A program made the translations under genes and the position numbers. The notes under the pieces are model-generated. The model searched no databases, was not told the origin of the DNA, and saw only the letters and a program-made list of their open reading frames with translations. DNA of 64,000 nucleotides, taken from a virus. Shown here piece by piece: positions 57,148-64,000 of this stretch (within the stretch, counting starts at the first letter, position 1; each line of letters opens with the position of its first letter). The DNA is taken from the IMG/VR virus record IMGVR_UViG_3300047471_000729, positions 28,967 through 92,966 of that record. One strand, 5' to 3'.

Positions 57148-58932
57148 ATGAAACGGGTCGATTTAATACGAGTTGACCTGTCAAACTTTCGTTCCTTTGT
57201 GCGGGCTACTAGTATTGAGTTTAGTCCTAGTGCTGGGCTGAAGCTTATTAGTGGCAGCAATGAAATGGAACCTGCACTGGGGGCAAATGGTGCGGGCAAG
57301 TCTACTGTATGGGATGCGGTATGTTGGTGTGTATCTGATAGATCGATCAAGGGGCTTAGGACATCTGAGTTAGTTAGTTATGGTAAGGATAAGACTCAAG
57401 TAACAACGTATTGGGATATTGAAGGTATAATAGTTAGAGTGGACCGCACGGGTCCACCCAGTCATGTCTTTATTGATGGTGATCCAGCCACCACAGAAGA
57501 TGTTGAGCGTCTATTAGGATTGTCTCGGTCTAGATTTCTCAACTCAGTGATCTTTGGGCAAGCTGTACCCCTGTTTATAGACCTACCCGTACCGGCACGT
57601 GGAGACCTGCTGGACGAGGTCTTAGATCTCGAGCTATGGATGCAGGCCGCAGATAAAGCTAGTGTACAGCACCGGAGCAAGGCTGCAGAGCTGGTGGAAC
57701 TACAGAATACCATTGCAAGGGTCACTGGCCGCATAGAAGGTCTCCCAGATGTCGATAGACTAGCTGAAATGGAGGGTAACTGGGAGGATGAAAGAAAGGC
57801 TAGAGTACGTCAGTTAAAGACCAGGCTTAAGATTGTACAGGGTGAATTGAGAACATTAGGCATTCCAACTGAGGATGTAGTTGTAGATGTTGCAGCTCGA
57901 AAGAAGGAGTACGAAGCTCAGCGGTATAGGCTGCACGCATACGAAAGGGAAAGTGGAAAGCTTAGGGCAAAGTGGGATAGGTTTGTTGAGGAGATGACAT
58001 TTATTGAAGAGAATAGTGCATGTCCCGTCTGCGGGCAGGATATTGGGAAGGAGTACGCTGAAATCCATGGTCAACACCTGAAGGAAGGGTGCGAGAAGGC
58101 ATTTGAAGAGCTTGAGGCCCAGAAATCGCTGATAGAACGTGCTGCAAATCGACTAAAAGCCTTAGAATCGGCTTGGACGGCCGCCATGCAAGCAGAATCT
58201 GCAGCCAAGCAAGCATTTGCAGTGATAAAGGCTAACGTGGTAGCAAAAACCAGGGAGGTAAAAGGCCTTCAGGAACAGGTAGACCAAGCTAATGCTGAAG
58301 TAAATCCCTATACAGAACAGAAGATCAAGGCTTTACATGATAAGGATCTTCTTGAAGCTGAATTACTATTTAAGCGAGATGAGGAAAAAGCACAGGTATC
58401 CCATCTTGCAAAACTTAACTATTGGCGGCAGGGGTTTAGAAAGGTTCGCTTGTTCTGTCTTGAAAACGTATTACAAGAGTTAACAGTAGAAACAAGGAAT
58501 TCTCTGTTAGCATTGGGATTGATTGGTTGGAAGATTGCCTTTAAAACAGCAACAGAGACCAAGTCTGGATCAGTAAAGTTAGGTGTGCAGGTGGATGTTC
58601 ACCCACCAAATGCTACACATGGTAGGTTTAGTAAGTTTGATGTCTTAAGTGGTGGTGAAGGGCAGCGGGCAAGACTGGCGGGTAGTTTGGGTCTTGCCAG
58701 TCTGGTGCAAAGATGGGCAGGAGTCCACTATAACTTTGAAGTGTGGGATGAACCGACCGCGTGGTTGTCCTCTGAGGGTGTTGAGAATTTGTTGGATTGT
58801 TTGTCTTACAGGGCAGATTCACAACAAAAGAGTGTTTGGTTGTGTGATCATAGAGCATTGATGCATAGTTCCTTTGCAGAGACTTATTCAGTCGTAAAAA
58901 ATAATTTAGGAAGCCACTGGGAAAGGGTTTAG
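57148..58932 (+). CDS. SbcC/Rad50-like ATPase (T4 gp46 type)
   Basis: 594 residues. Walker A GANGAGKST (45-53), coiled-coil arms, zinc hook CPVCGQ (about residue 292), second coil, ABC signature LSGGEGQRARLAGSL and Walker B EVWDEPTAWLS. Partner of the SbcD-like nuclease. Together they resect DNA ends and clear hairpins or blocked ends. Confidence 0.93.
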   Translation: MKRVDLIRVDLSNFRSFVRATSIEFSPSAGLKLISGSNEMEPALGANGAGKSTVWDAVCWCVSDRSIKGLRTSELVSYGKDKTQVTTYWDIEGIIVRVDRTGPPSHVFIDGDPATTEDVERLLGLSRSRFLNSVIFGQAVPLFIDLPVPARGDLLDEVLDLELWMQAADKASVQHRSKAAELVELQNTIARVTGRIEGLPDVDRLAEMEGNWEDERKARVRQLKTRLKIVQGELRTLGIPTEDVVVDVAARKKEYEAQRYRLHAYERESGKLRAKWDRFVEEMTFIEENSACPVCGQDIGKEYAEIHGQHLKEGCEKAFEELEAQKSLIERAANRLKALESAWTAAMQAESAAKQAFAVIKANVVAKTREVKGLQEQVDQANAEVNPYTEQKIKALHDKDLLEAELLFKRDEEKAQVSHLAKLNYWRQGFRKVRLFCLENVLQELTVETRNSLLALGLIGWKIAFKTATETKSGSVKLGVQVDVHPPNATHGRFSKFDVLSGGEGQRARLAGSLGLASLVQRWAGVHYNFEVWDEPTAWLSSEGVENLLDCLSYRADSQQKSVWLCDHRALMHSSFAETYSVVKNNLGSHWERV

Positions 58933-58936
58933 TTAT

Positions 58937-58945
58937 CGTATAAAA
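58937..58945 (+). promoter_or_regulatory. CGTATAAAA promoter element before queD/queE operon
   Basis: ATCGTATAAAATAAG lies just after the SbcC stop and 25 bases before the next start. Same class as 37303 and 50663; also similar to T4 late promoters (TATAAATA). Confidence 0.55.
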
Positions 58946-58970
58946 TAAGTATTCAGCTGTGGGGATAGCT

Positions 58971-59246
58971 ATGGTATGGATCCCTCCTCAAGATATTAAC
59001 CTCTCTCCACCTCCTGAAGATGGTGAAGAATTAAAGAAGACATTGATGCGTCGTCGGGAGATACGTGGCACAGGTGTATGTGCCATGTGTGAGAATTCGG
59101 TATTTGGTCGTGATTTAACACTTGATAATGATGATGGTATTTGTGAGCTCGGGGATTTTGAAGGGGGAGATATTTTGTGTTTTTGGTGCTTTGAGGATTA
59201 CGTATTTGGTGACCCTAATGACTTTACACCTGGAGGACATGCGTGA
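58971..59246 (+). CDS. Small zinc-ribbon-like protein
   Basis: 91 residues from the ATG behind GGGGAT. RGTGVCAMCENSVFGRD and ILCFWCFEDYVFGD make two C-x2-C knuckles around an acidic stretch. Not recognised. First gene before QueD, one promoter for both. Confidence 0.65.
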   Translation: MVWIPPQDINLSPPPEDGEELKKTLMRRREIRGTGVCAMCENSVFGRDLTLDNDDGICELGDFEGGDILCFWCFEDYVFGDPNDFTPGGHA

Positions 59247-59698
59247 TGTATCAGGTAGTCAAGCGCTACGGTCATGAAGAAGGTTGGTCTTGTACATTCC
59301 GGCAACATCGAGCAACTCACTCTCATTGCCGGTTTATACATGGTTACCCACTAGCATTTGAAATCACTTTTGAATGCGAATTTCTTGATGCTCGTAACTG
59401 GTGTATAGACTTTGGTGGACTGAAGCCACTAAAGGCTTGGCTCCAGTCAATGTTTGATCACAAGATGCTTGTTGCGGAAGATGATCCGCAGATTGAGTTC
59501 TTTAAGCTAATCGCAGACGGTGGTAATGCCATTGCCGACATTGTTATTGTACCCGATGTTGGATGTGAAAAGTTTGCTGAAATGGCCTATTATGAAGCGG
59601 ATCGAATACTTGGGGAGATTGGAGAGAAGCCTAGGGTTAAATTGAGGTCTGTGCGAGTGTCTGAGCATGGAGGCAATAGTGCCATCTTCTCAGGATGA
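59246..59698 (+). CDS. queD: 6-carboxytetrahydropterin synthase (QueD)
   Basis: 150 residues from the ATG nine bases after GGAGG. Converts dihydroneopterin triphosphate to CPH4. THSHCRFIHGYPLAFEITFE holds the catalytic Cys28 and zinc histidines; the usual HGH is HGY here, as in a phage-type QueD subgroup I recall. WCIDFGGLKPLKAWLQSMFDHKMLVAEDDP contains the conserved Asp-Phe and catalytic His. Links FolE (37339) to QueE. Confidence 0.88.
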   Translation: MYQVVKRYGHEEGWSCTFRQHRATHSHCRFIHGYPLAFEITFECEFLDARNWCIDFGGLKPLKAWLQSMFDHKMLVAEDDPQIEFFKLIADGGNAIADIVIVPDVGCEKFAEMAYYEADRILGEIGEKPRVKLRSVRVSEHGGNSAIFSG

Positions 59699-59939
59699 TT
59701 TTTTTGAGTTTCGGCCGAGAGGTGTCTTAGCTCATCGAGGTGATCGATTGGAGCAGCTTCGCGAATTACGGCAAGCTGGTGCACCTCGTTTTATGGTGCG
59801 ACATAATCAATTAAGTCTGTGGGCATACAGACAAGCGTTAAAGAACCCTGCATACTTTTGCAAGGATGTAACCATTCCTGGTCTGCAAGAGAATTTCGTT
59901 AAGTTTGTTATGATACACTATACAGCGGGACGAACATAA
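59667..59939 (+). CDS. Small hypothetical protein
   Basis: 90 residues, overlapping QueD by 32 bases and the QueE start by one. RPRGVLAHRGDRLEQLRELRQAGAPRFMVRHNQLSLWAYRQALKNP. Basic and helical. Not recognised; may be an accessory of the modification pathway by position only. Confidence 0.6.
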   Translation: MEAIVPSSQDDFFEFRPRGVLAHRGDRLEQLRELRQAGAPRFMVRHNQLSLWAYRQALKNPAYFCKDVTIPGLQENFVKFVMIHYTAGRT

Positions 59940-60643
59940 TGCCCGATACGATCCTCATAGCGGAATTGTTTGGTCCTGTTCTGCAAGGGGAGGGTGCACT
60001 AGCGGGAAAGGCTAGTCACTTTATTCGCACTAGTGGTTGCAGTTACCGTTGCACTTGGTGTGACTCTATGCACGCTGTTGACCCAGATCAGATTCAAGCA
60101 AATTCTAGAAAGATGCCTATTGAAGATATTCTTAGAGAGGTAGAGGAACTACCAAAGGTTCCCTGGGTTACATTATCTGGTGGTGATCCGGTTGCTTGGG
60201 ATTTGACTCATTTATGTCTTGAATTAAAGATGATGGGTTACAAGGTTGCTGTTGAAACGCAAGGTGCATTGTGGAATGACTGGCTTGAATTTTCTACCTT
60301 TGTAACCTGTTCCCCCAAACCACCCAGTAGTGGGATGGTGGATAGGCTGGACATTGCAATCTTACAAAAGTATTCAGTTAGGTTTCATGACAATATGGTG
60401 TTCAAGATAGTTGCTTTTGATGATGAAGATCTTGACTTTGTTCAACGTATACATCGCGCCTTCCCAATGATTCCGATGTACATCACGGCTGGTACTCCGG
60501 CAGGTGAAGTGTTTGTCCGCAGGAACATTATCGAAGGGTTCCGCAAGATATCTGAATCTGTATTAAAACGTCCTCAGTTATTTGATGTGACGGTGGGTAT
60601 ACAACAACATGCCCTAATGTATGGGCGGGAGTTGGGGAGATAG
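59939..60643 (+). CDS. queE: 7-carboxy-7-deazaguanine synthase (QueE)
   Basis: 234 residues. ELFGPVLQGEGALAGKASHFIRTSGC, cluster cysteines C34-x3-C38-x2-C41 (CSYRCTWCD), LSGGDPVAW and TCSPKPPSSGM are diagnostic for QueE, which ring-contracts CPH4 to CDG with S-adenosylmethionine. Followed by a zinc-ribbon peptide and a phosphoribosyltransferase. Provides the base inserted by DpdA, with or without conversion by the QueC-like protein. Confidence 0.93.
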   Translation: MPDTILIAELFGPVLQGEGALAGKASHFIRTSGCSYRCTWCDSMHAVDPDQIQANSRKMPIEDILREVEELPKVPWVTLSGGDPVAWDLTHLCLELKMMGYKVAVETQGALWNDWLEFSTFVTCSPKPPSSGMVDRLDIAILQKYSVRFHDNMVFKIVAFDDEDLDFVQRIHRAFPMIPMYITAGTPAGEVFVRRNIIEGFRKISESVLKRPQLFDVTVGIQQHALMYGRELGR

Positions 60644-60808
60644 ATGGAAGAGATTCGCTTTACCGAGTGTCCGGAATGCGGTAAAGAGGTAAAGTATCTG
60701 TGGGATGGAGGAGTCATCCCAACGGAACAATACGTTTTGATTGTCGATTCGATATATCATACCAAGTGCTGGGAGAAGTTAGTTGACGAGCACCCGACAG
60801 AAGGTTAA
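60644..60808 (+). CDS. Small zinc-ribbon-like peptide
   Basis: 54 residues, ATG immediately after the QueE stop and behind GGGGAGA. TECPECGKEVKYLWDG and HTKCWEKL: a CPECG knuckle with a further cysteine. Its end overlaps the phosphoribosyltransferase by 26 bases. Confidence 0.6.
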   Translation: MEEIRFTECPECGKEVKYLWDGGVIPTEQYVLIVDSIYHTKCWEKLVDEHPTEG

Positions 60809-61202
60809 TCTATTCTGGTCTGATATTGATCACGCGAGTAATCGTTTGATTAAGAAGATGCGAGAGGATTCAATTGTAAAGCCTACAAGTATAATCATGC
60901 CGGTATATCGTGGTGGATTAGTTCCTGGTTCAATGCTTGCCTATGAGTTTGATATTAAGGAGTTGATATGTATTGATCCAAAGATTAGTTATGTTATGTC
61001 TCATTACTCTGATTTGATAGTTGTTGATGACGTTTATGACACGGGTTCGACTTTTGCAAAATTGCAAAACTTCTACCCACACGCTACTTACGTCGCATTG
61101 TTCTCCAAGATTCCTTACGGTTGTCATTACTATGGTAAGCTGGTGGATCCAGATGATTGGTTGGTGTTCCCTTGGGCAAAGAATGATGAAGTAAACAGAT
61201 GA
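60783..61202 (+). CDS. Purine phosphoribosyltransferase-like protein
   Basis: 139 residues from a TTG with GGGAGAAG upstream. The PRPP-binding motif VVDDVYDTGSTF and PVYRGGLVPGSMLAYEF match type I phosphoribosyltransferases of the Gpt/HPRT kind. It could salvage the guanine released by DpdA, or handle deazapurine bases; context supports this but specificity cannot be read. Confidence 0.85.
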   Translation: MTSTRQKVNLFWSDIDHASNRLIKKMREDSIVKPTSIIMPVYRGGLVPGSMLAYEFDIKELICIDPKISYVMSHYSDLIVVDDVYDTGSTFAKLQNFYPHATYVALFSKIPYGCHYYGKLVDPDDWLVFPWAKNDEVNR

Positions 61203-61402
61203 ACCGTTACGAAGACCCAAAAGATCCATTCAATAGTGACTTCTATTGGACGGGTAAAGCATGTATTGAAAAGGGTTGTGAAAAGCCTGCTGGAACGTAT
61301 TGGTCTCGGCTTTGGTGCTTTGATCACAATGTTAAAAGAATGCGTCGGATAGATAAGTCTCTTGAACCATTTCGGCATGTGTTAGATGAGAAATCCTCCT
61401 AA
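61199..61402 (+). CDS. Small hypothetical protein
   Basis: 67 residues, ATGA overlap. ACIEKGCEKPAGTYWSRLWCFDHNVKRMRRI: two cysteines, a further CFDH, compatible with a metal site. Related patterns occur in short phage zinc proteins. Not recognised precisely. Confidence 0.62.
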   Translation: MNRYEDPKDPFNSDFYWTGKACIEKGCEKPAGTYWSRLWCFDHNVKRMRRIDKSLEPFRHVLDEKSS

Positions 61403-61583
61403 ACCCATCCGGGTGTTCTTTAGTCCATTGTCTCGTCGCTTTTACGCGACTCGAGCATACCGTGAAGAAGAAAATGGTCTAATCATTGTCACCGGGGAGA
61501 AGTTTGATGTAACTAATGACATCGCTGGGTTGATTGAACAGCATAACGTCACATTCAAGATACGAGAAGAGGTGGAGGAATAG
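61386..61583 (+). CDS. Small hypothetical protein
   Basis: 65 residues, overlapping the previous gene. KPIRVFFSPLSRRFYATRAYREEENGLIIVTGEKFDVTNDIAGLI, beta-rich. Not recognised. Confidence 0.58.
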   Translation: MRNPPKPIRVFFSPLSRRFYATRAYREEENGLIIVTGEKFDVTNDIAGLIEQHNVTFKIREEVEE

Positions 61584-61925
61584 ATGGCGTTCATTCTTGA
61601 AATTCAAATGGATAACGTAAAGCATCATCTGGTGATGCCGGATATGGACACGGCCAAATGCTGGCTTGCTAAGCTTGAACCCCATGTTGGTGTCCGCTTT
61701 AAGAATCGTGAGACCGAACAAATGCGGATACCGTCAGTGGAGGGCGAGGCCGTTATCTCTTTGGAGCACATCATCAGTGCGCGGGCGATCGACGGGAAGA
61801 TCTATCAAGACGCAGTTTCGGAAGAGAGAATCGCCGAGCGCACCGAGTTCGCCAATATATTCCGTAAGGTTGACTCTGAAATCTGGGAGAAGATCTTAGA
61901 ACGACTAGAGTCTAAAAAGGAGTAA
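61584..61925 (+). CDS. Hypothetical protein
   Basis: 113 residues, ATG right after the preceding stop with GGAGGAA upstream. Three segments, AFILEIQMDNVKHHLVMPDMDTAKCWLAKLEP, VISLEHIISARAIDGKIYQ, and a terminal coil (RKVDSEIWEKILERLES). Locally GC-rich. Not recognised. Confidence 0.63.
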   Translation: MAFILEIQMDNVKHHLVMPDMDTAKCWLAKLEPHVGVRFKNRETEQMRIPSVEGEAVISLEHIISARAIDGKIYQDAVSEERIAERTEFANIFRKVDSEIWEKILERLESKKE

Positions 61926-61929
61926 ACCA

Positions 61930-63678
61930 ATGGGTCCACAAACTGAATCTGCTGATCGTCTTCATGCAATGAAGTATCGATCACCCGGTGAAGACTTTCG
62001 TGAGTCAATGAATCGAGTGGCCTTTGGTCTAAAGGACTCGGATAACCACTATCATCAGTTTAGAGAGGTTATCCTAGACCAGCGTTTCCTCACCGGTGGC
62101 AGGATTCAGTCCGCTGTGGGCTCCTCCAAGCACGTTACTGCTCATAACTGTTACGTGTCAGGGACTATAGCTGACTCCTATGTTGAAGGACCGGGCTCTA
62201 TTATGCACCGGGCGCATGAAGCGGCAGCAACGATGCGCATGGGAGGTGGGATTGGCTACGACTTTTCAACTCTACGTCCAAGAGGAGAATTGGTTGCTAA
62301 GTTGCAATCTCAGTCTTCTGGACCTGTCTCCTTTATGCACATTTATGACGCTGTATGTCTTGCCACTGCGTCCTCCGGGCACCGGAGAGGCGCTCAAATG
62401 GGAATCCTACGGATCGATCATCCCGACATCGAAGAATTCATTCATGCTAAAAATAATCGTGATAAGTTGGTGGGATTCAATATTAGCGTGGCAGTAACTG
62501 ATGAGTTTATGGAAGCGGTAGCAAAGGGTAGTGAGTTTGCGCTGCGCTGGGGTGGTAAAGTTTATCGGTACGTGGATGCGCAGGAACTGTGGGAAAACCT
62601 GATGCGGTCTACCTGGGATTGGGGTGAGCCCGGTGTAGTCTTTATCGATACAATCAACCGCATGAACAACCTGTACTACTGCGAGATCATTGCTGCCACT
62701 AATCCTTGTAGTGAACAACCCTTGCCACCCTTTGGTGCTTGTCTGCTTGGATCGTTCAACCTTGTCAAGTATCTGTCTCGGCAGCCACTAAGGTTGATGA
62801 ACTCACTTGATACTCTCCCGTCACCATGGTCATTTGATTCTGATAGGTTAAGGGCGGATGTCCCACCTGTGGTTAGGGCACTGGATAATGTTGTTGATAA
62901 GACTCGTTATCCCTTGGCAGAGCAACGTGGGGAGGCTATCACCAAGCGCAGGATGGGGATTGGGATTACAGGACTTGCCAATGCTGGTGAGGCACTGGGG
63001 TTCCCCTATGGGTCTGAAGCGTTTTGCTACTTTGAATCTGCTGTCTTGGAGACTATTGAAGAGGCAGCTTACTTGGCAAGTGCGGATCTTGCTGAGGAAA
63101 AGGGTGCATTCCCATTGTTTGATGCGGAGCGTTATCTTGAAGGTGAGCACGTTAAGCGTCTATCGGAAGAAGTTCAGTATGCCATCAGAAAGAAGGGAAT
63201 CCGCAATTCGCATCTGACCTCTATTGCACCCACAGGCACAATCTCGCTTTGCGCTGACAATGTAAGCTCTGCCCTGGAGCCTGTATTTGCCTATCGGCAA
63301 GAGCGTCCGATCAATACACCCACCGGTGCAATGATCGACGTGCTTGATGACTATGGGGCTAAGTTCTTGCAGGTGAGGGGAAAGCTGGCTGCAGATGTTA
63401 CCGCAGATGAGCATCTCAAAGTCCTGTTGGCGGCACAACCACACTTAGACTCTGCTGCTTCCAAGACAGTGAATATGGATGGTCGAAAGATGCCTTGGGC
63501 GGACTTTAAGGCGATCTATCAAACAGTGTGGGAGAATGGTGGTAAGGGCTGCGCCACATTTAACAGCGCTGGTAAGCGGGGCAGCCTGCTTAGTGATGCA
63601 GAGCGCGAGGACCCACCGGTATACGAAGGGGATTCGTGCGAGGTGGACCCACTAACTGGAAGGCGTAGTTGTGAGTAA
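61930..63678 (+). CDS. nrdJ: Adenosylcobalamin-dependent ribonucleotide reductase (class II)
   Basis: 582 residues, TGGRIQSAVG, GGGIGYDFSTLRPRG, ATNPCSEQPLPPFGACLLGSFNL and SIAPTGTISLCADNVSSALEP. The N-C-S-E sequence carries active-site cysteine and glutamate, and the C-terminal CEVDPLTGRRSCE supplies the redox cysteine pair. No NrdB-type radical subunit is nearby, consistent with B12-dependent chemistry. Supplies deoxynucleotides independently of oxygen, given host B12. Slightly shorter than many bacterial enzymes because the N-terminal cone domain is minimal. Confidence 0.92.
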   Translation: MGPQTESADRLHAMKYRSPGEDFRESMNRVAFGLKDSDNHYHQFREVILDQRFLTGGRIQSAVGSSKHVTAHNCYVSGTIADSYVEGPGSIMHRAHEAAATMRMGGGIGYDFSTLRPRGELVAKLQSQSSGPVSFMHIYDAVCLATASSGHRRGAQMGILRIDHPDIEEFIHAKNNRDKLVGFNISVAVTDEFMEAVAKGSEFALRWGGKVYRYVDAQELWENLMRSTWDWGEPGVVFIDTINRMNNLYYCEIIAATNPCSEQPLPPFGACLLGSFNLVKYLSRQPLRLMNSLDTLPSPWSFDSDRLRADVPPVVRALDNVVDKTRYPLAEQRGEAITKRRMGIGITGLANAGEALGFPYGSEAFCYFESAVLETIEEAAYLASADLAEEKGAFPLFDAERYLEGEHVKRLSEEVQYAIRKKGIRNSHLTSIAPTGTISLCADNVSSALEPVFAYRQERPINTPTGAMIDVLDDYGAKFLQVRGKLAADVTADEHLKVLLAAQPHLDSAASKTVNMDGRKMPWADFKAIYQTVWENGGKGCATFNSAGKRGSLLSDAEREDPPVYEGDSCEVDPLTGRRSCE

Positions 63679-63964
63679 CCGATCCAATCGCAACCGAACG
63701 GCGCGCGCGGAGCGGATCGTCGACGTTGTGCTCGCCGAATTTGGGCAAGCGGTGATCCGCAAAATATCGATGCGCGACGCGATGGTGGCAGCATGTGCCG
63801 CCGCTTTGATCGATAGGGAGGGCCATCAAACGCCCTGCTTGTCGGCGCTCGCCAGCGGCGACGCGTGCCAGCCAGACGAGACGTTAAAGCGTTGCGCGAT
63901 CTGCGGCTTTGTCGTCGATACGAAATTCGCCGCTGAAAAGCCGACTGTGAGGATGCGGCCATGA
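63671..63964 (+). CDS. Small hypothetical protein with CxxC
   Basis: 97 residues, GTG start overlapping the NrdJ end. Basic N-terminus, helical middle (RIVDVVLAEFGQAVIRKISMRDAMVAACAAALIDREG) and CAICGFVVDT. Clearly GC-richer than the preceding gene, suggesting separate origin. Its stop overlaps the next ATG. Confidence 0.6.
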   Translation: MSNRSNRNRTARAERIVDVVLAEFGQAVIRKISMRDAMVAACAAALIDREGHQTPCLSALASGDACQPDETLKRCAICGFVVDTKFAAEKPTVRMRP

Positions 63965-64000
63965 CCAGCACGGTTGTTCATGCGAACGATTTGGATCGGG
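63961..64000 (+). CDS. Start of a further gene (cut by window end)
   Basis: ATGACC overlaps the previous TGA; 13 codons (MTSTVVHANDLDR) are visible. GAGG lies 9 bases upstream. Nothing can be said about function. Confidence 0.45.
   Translation, partial: MTSTVVHANDLDR

Overview
The window is a segment of a large tailed double-stranded DNA phage (myovirus-like). It carries baseplate and S74-type tail-fibre genes, a nearly complete phage replisome and long runs of overlapping small genes. No capsid, terminase, integrase or rRNA gene was seen, and no tRNA could be supported, so this is part of a larger genome. The host is probably a Gram-negative bacterium, perhaps proteobacterial: the phage carries two PEP-CTERM secretory proteins and an OpgC-type membrane acyltransferase, both typical of such envelopes. 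This is an inference.

Layout. 1-12640 (+): three large fibre genes ending in S74 chaperone domains, a gp46-like and a J-like baseplate protein, a DUF2612-like protein with a repeat-rich N-terminus, and small fibre-associated proteins. 12776-21221 (-): early/accessory genes, including the PEP-CTERM pair, an Acb2-like candidate, an XRE regulator, a gamma-glutamylcyclotransferase-like protein and an amidoligase. 21373-24877 (+): SNF2 helicase, sigma-like protein, primase. 24982-30559 (-): OpgC-like acyltransferase, a zinc-ribbon protein and three ParB-like proteins. 30880-36148 (+): small genes and a DnaB-like helicase. 36156-36470 (-) is a lone gene. 36711-64000 (+): the nucleotide-modification cluster, then sliding clamp, UDG-exonuclease fusion, separate family A polymerase, clamp loader, SSB-like protein, RecA, PDDEXK nuclease, SbcD/SbcC, QueD/QueE, phosphoribosyltransferase and class II ribonucleotide reductase.

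How it works together. FolE, QueD and QueE with the TGT-like DpdA imply that 7-deazaguanine is made and exchanged for guanine in the phage DNA. The QueC homologue lacks the usual C-terminal cysteine cluster. FolE and DpdA are linked by a run of genes containing an SDR, a radical SAM enzyme, a methyltransferase, a PIG-L deacetylase and a glycosyltransferase, which suggests a further decorated, perhaps glycosylated, base. This is the best candidate for an undescribed system here.

Regulation. Operon heads on the minus strand, and a few on the plus strand, share a promoter/operator with a TTGCAA -35 box, a half-palindromic spacer and a TATATA/TACATT-like -10. Several plus-strand operons instead have a CGTATAAT-type -10 without a -35 box, possibly read through the phage's own sigma-like protein. 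Strong hairpin terminators separate the blocks.
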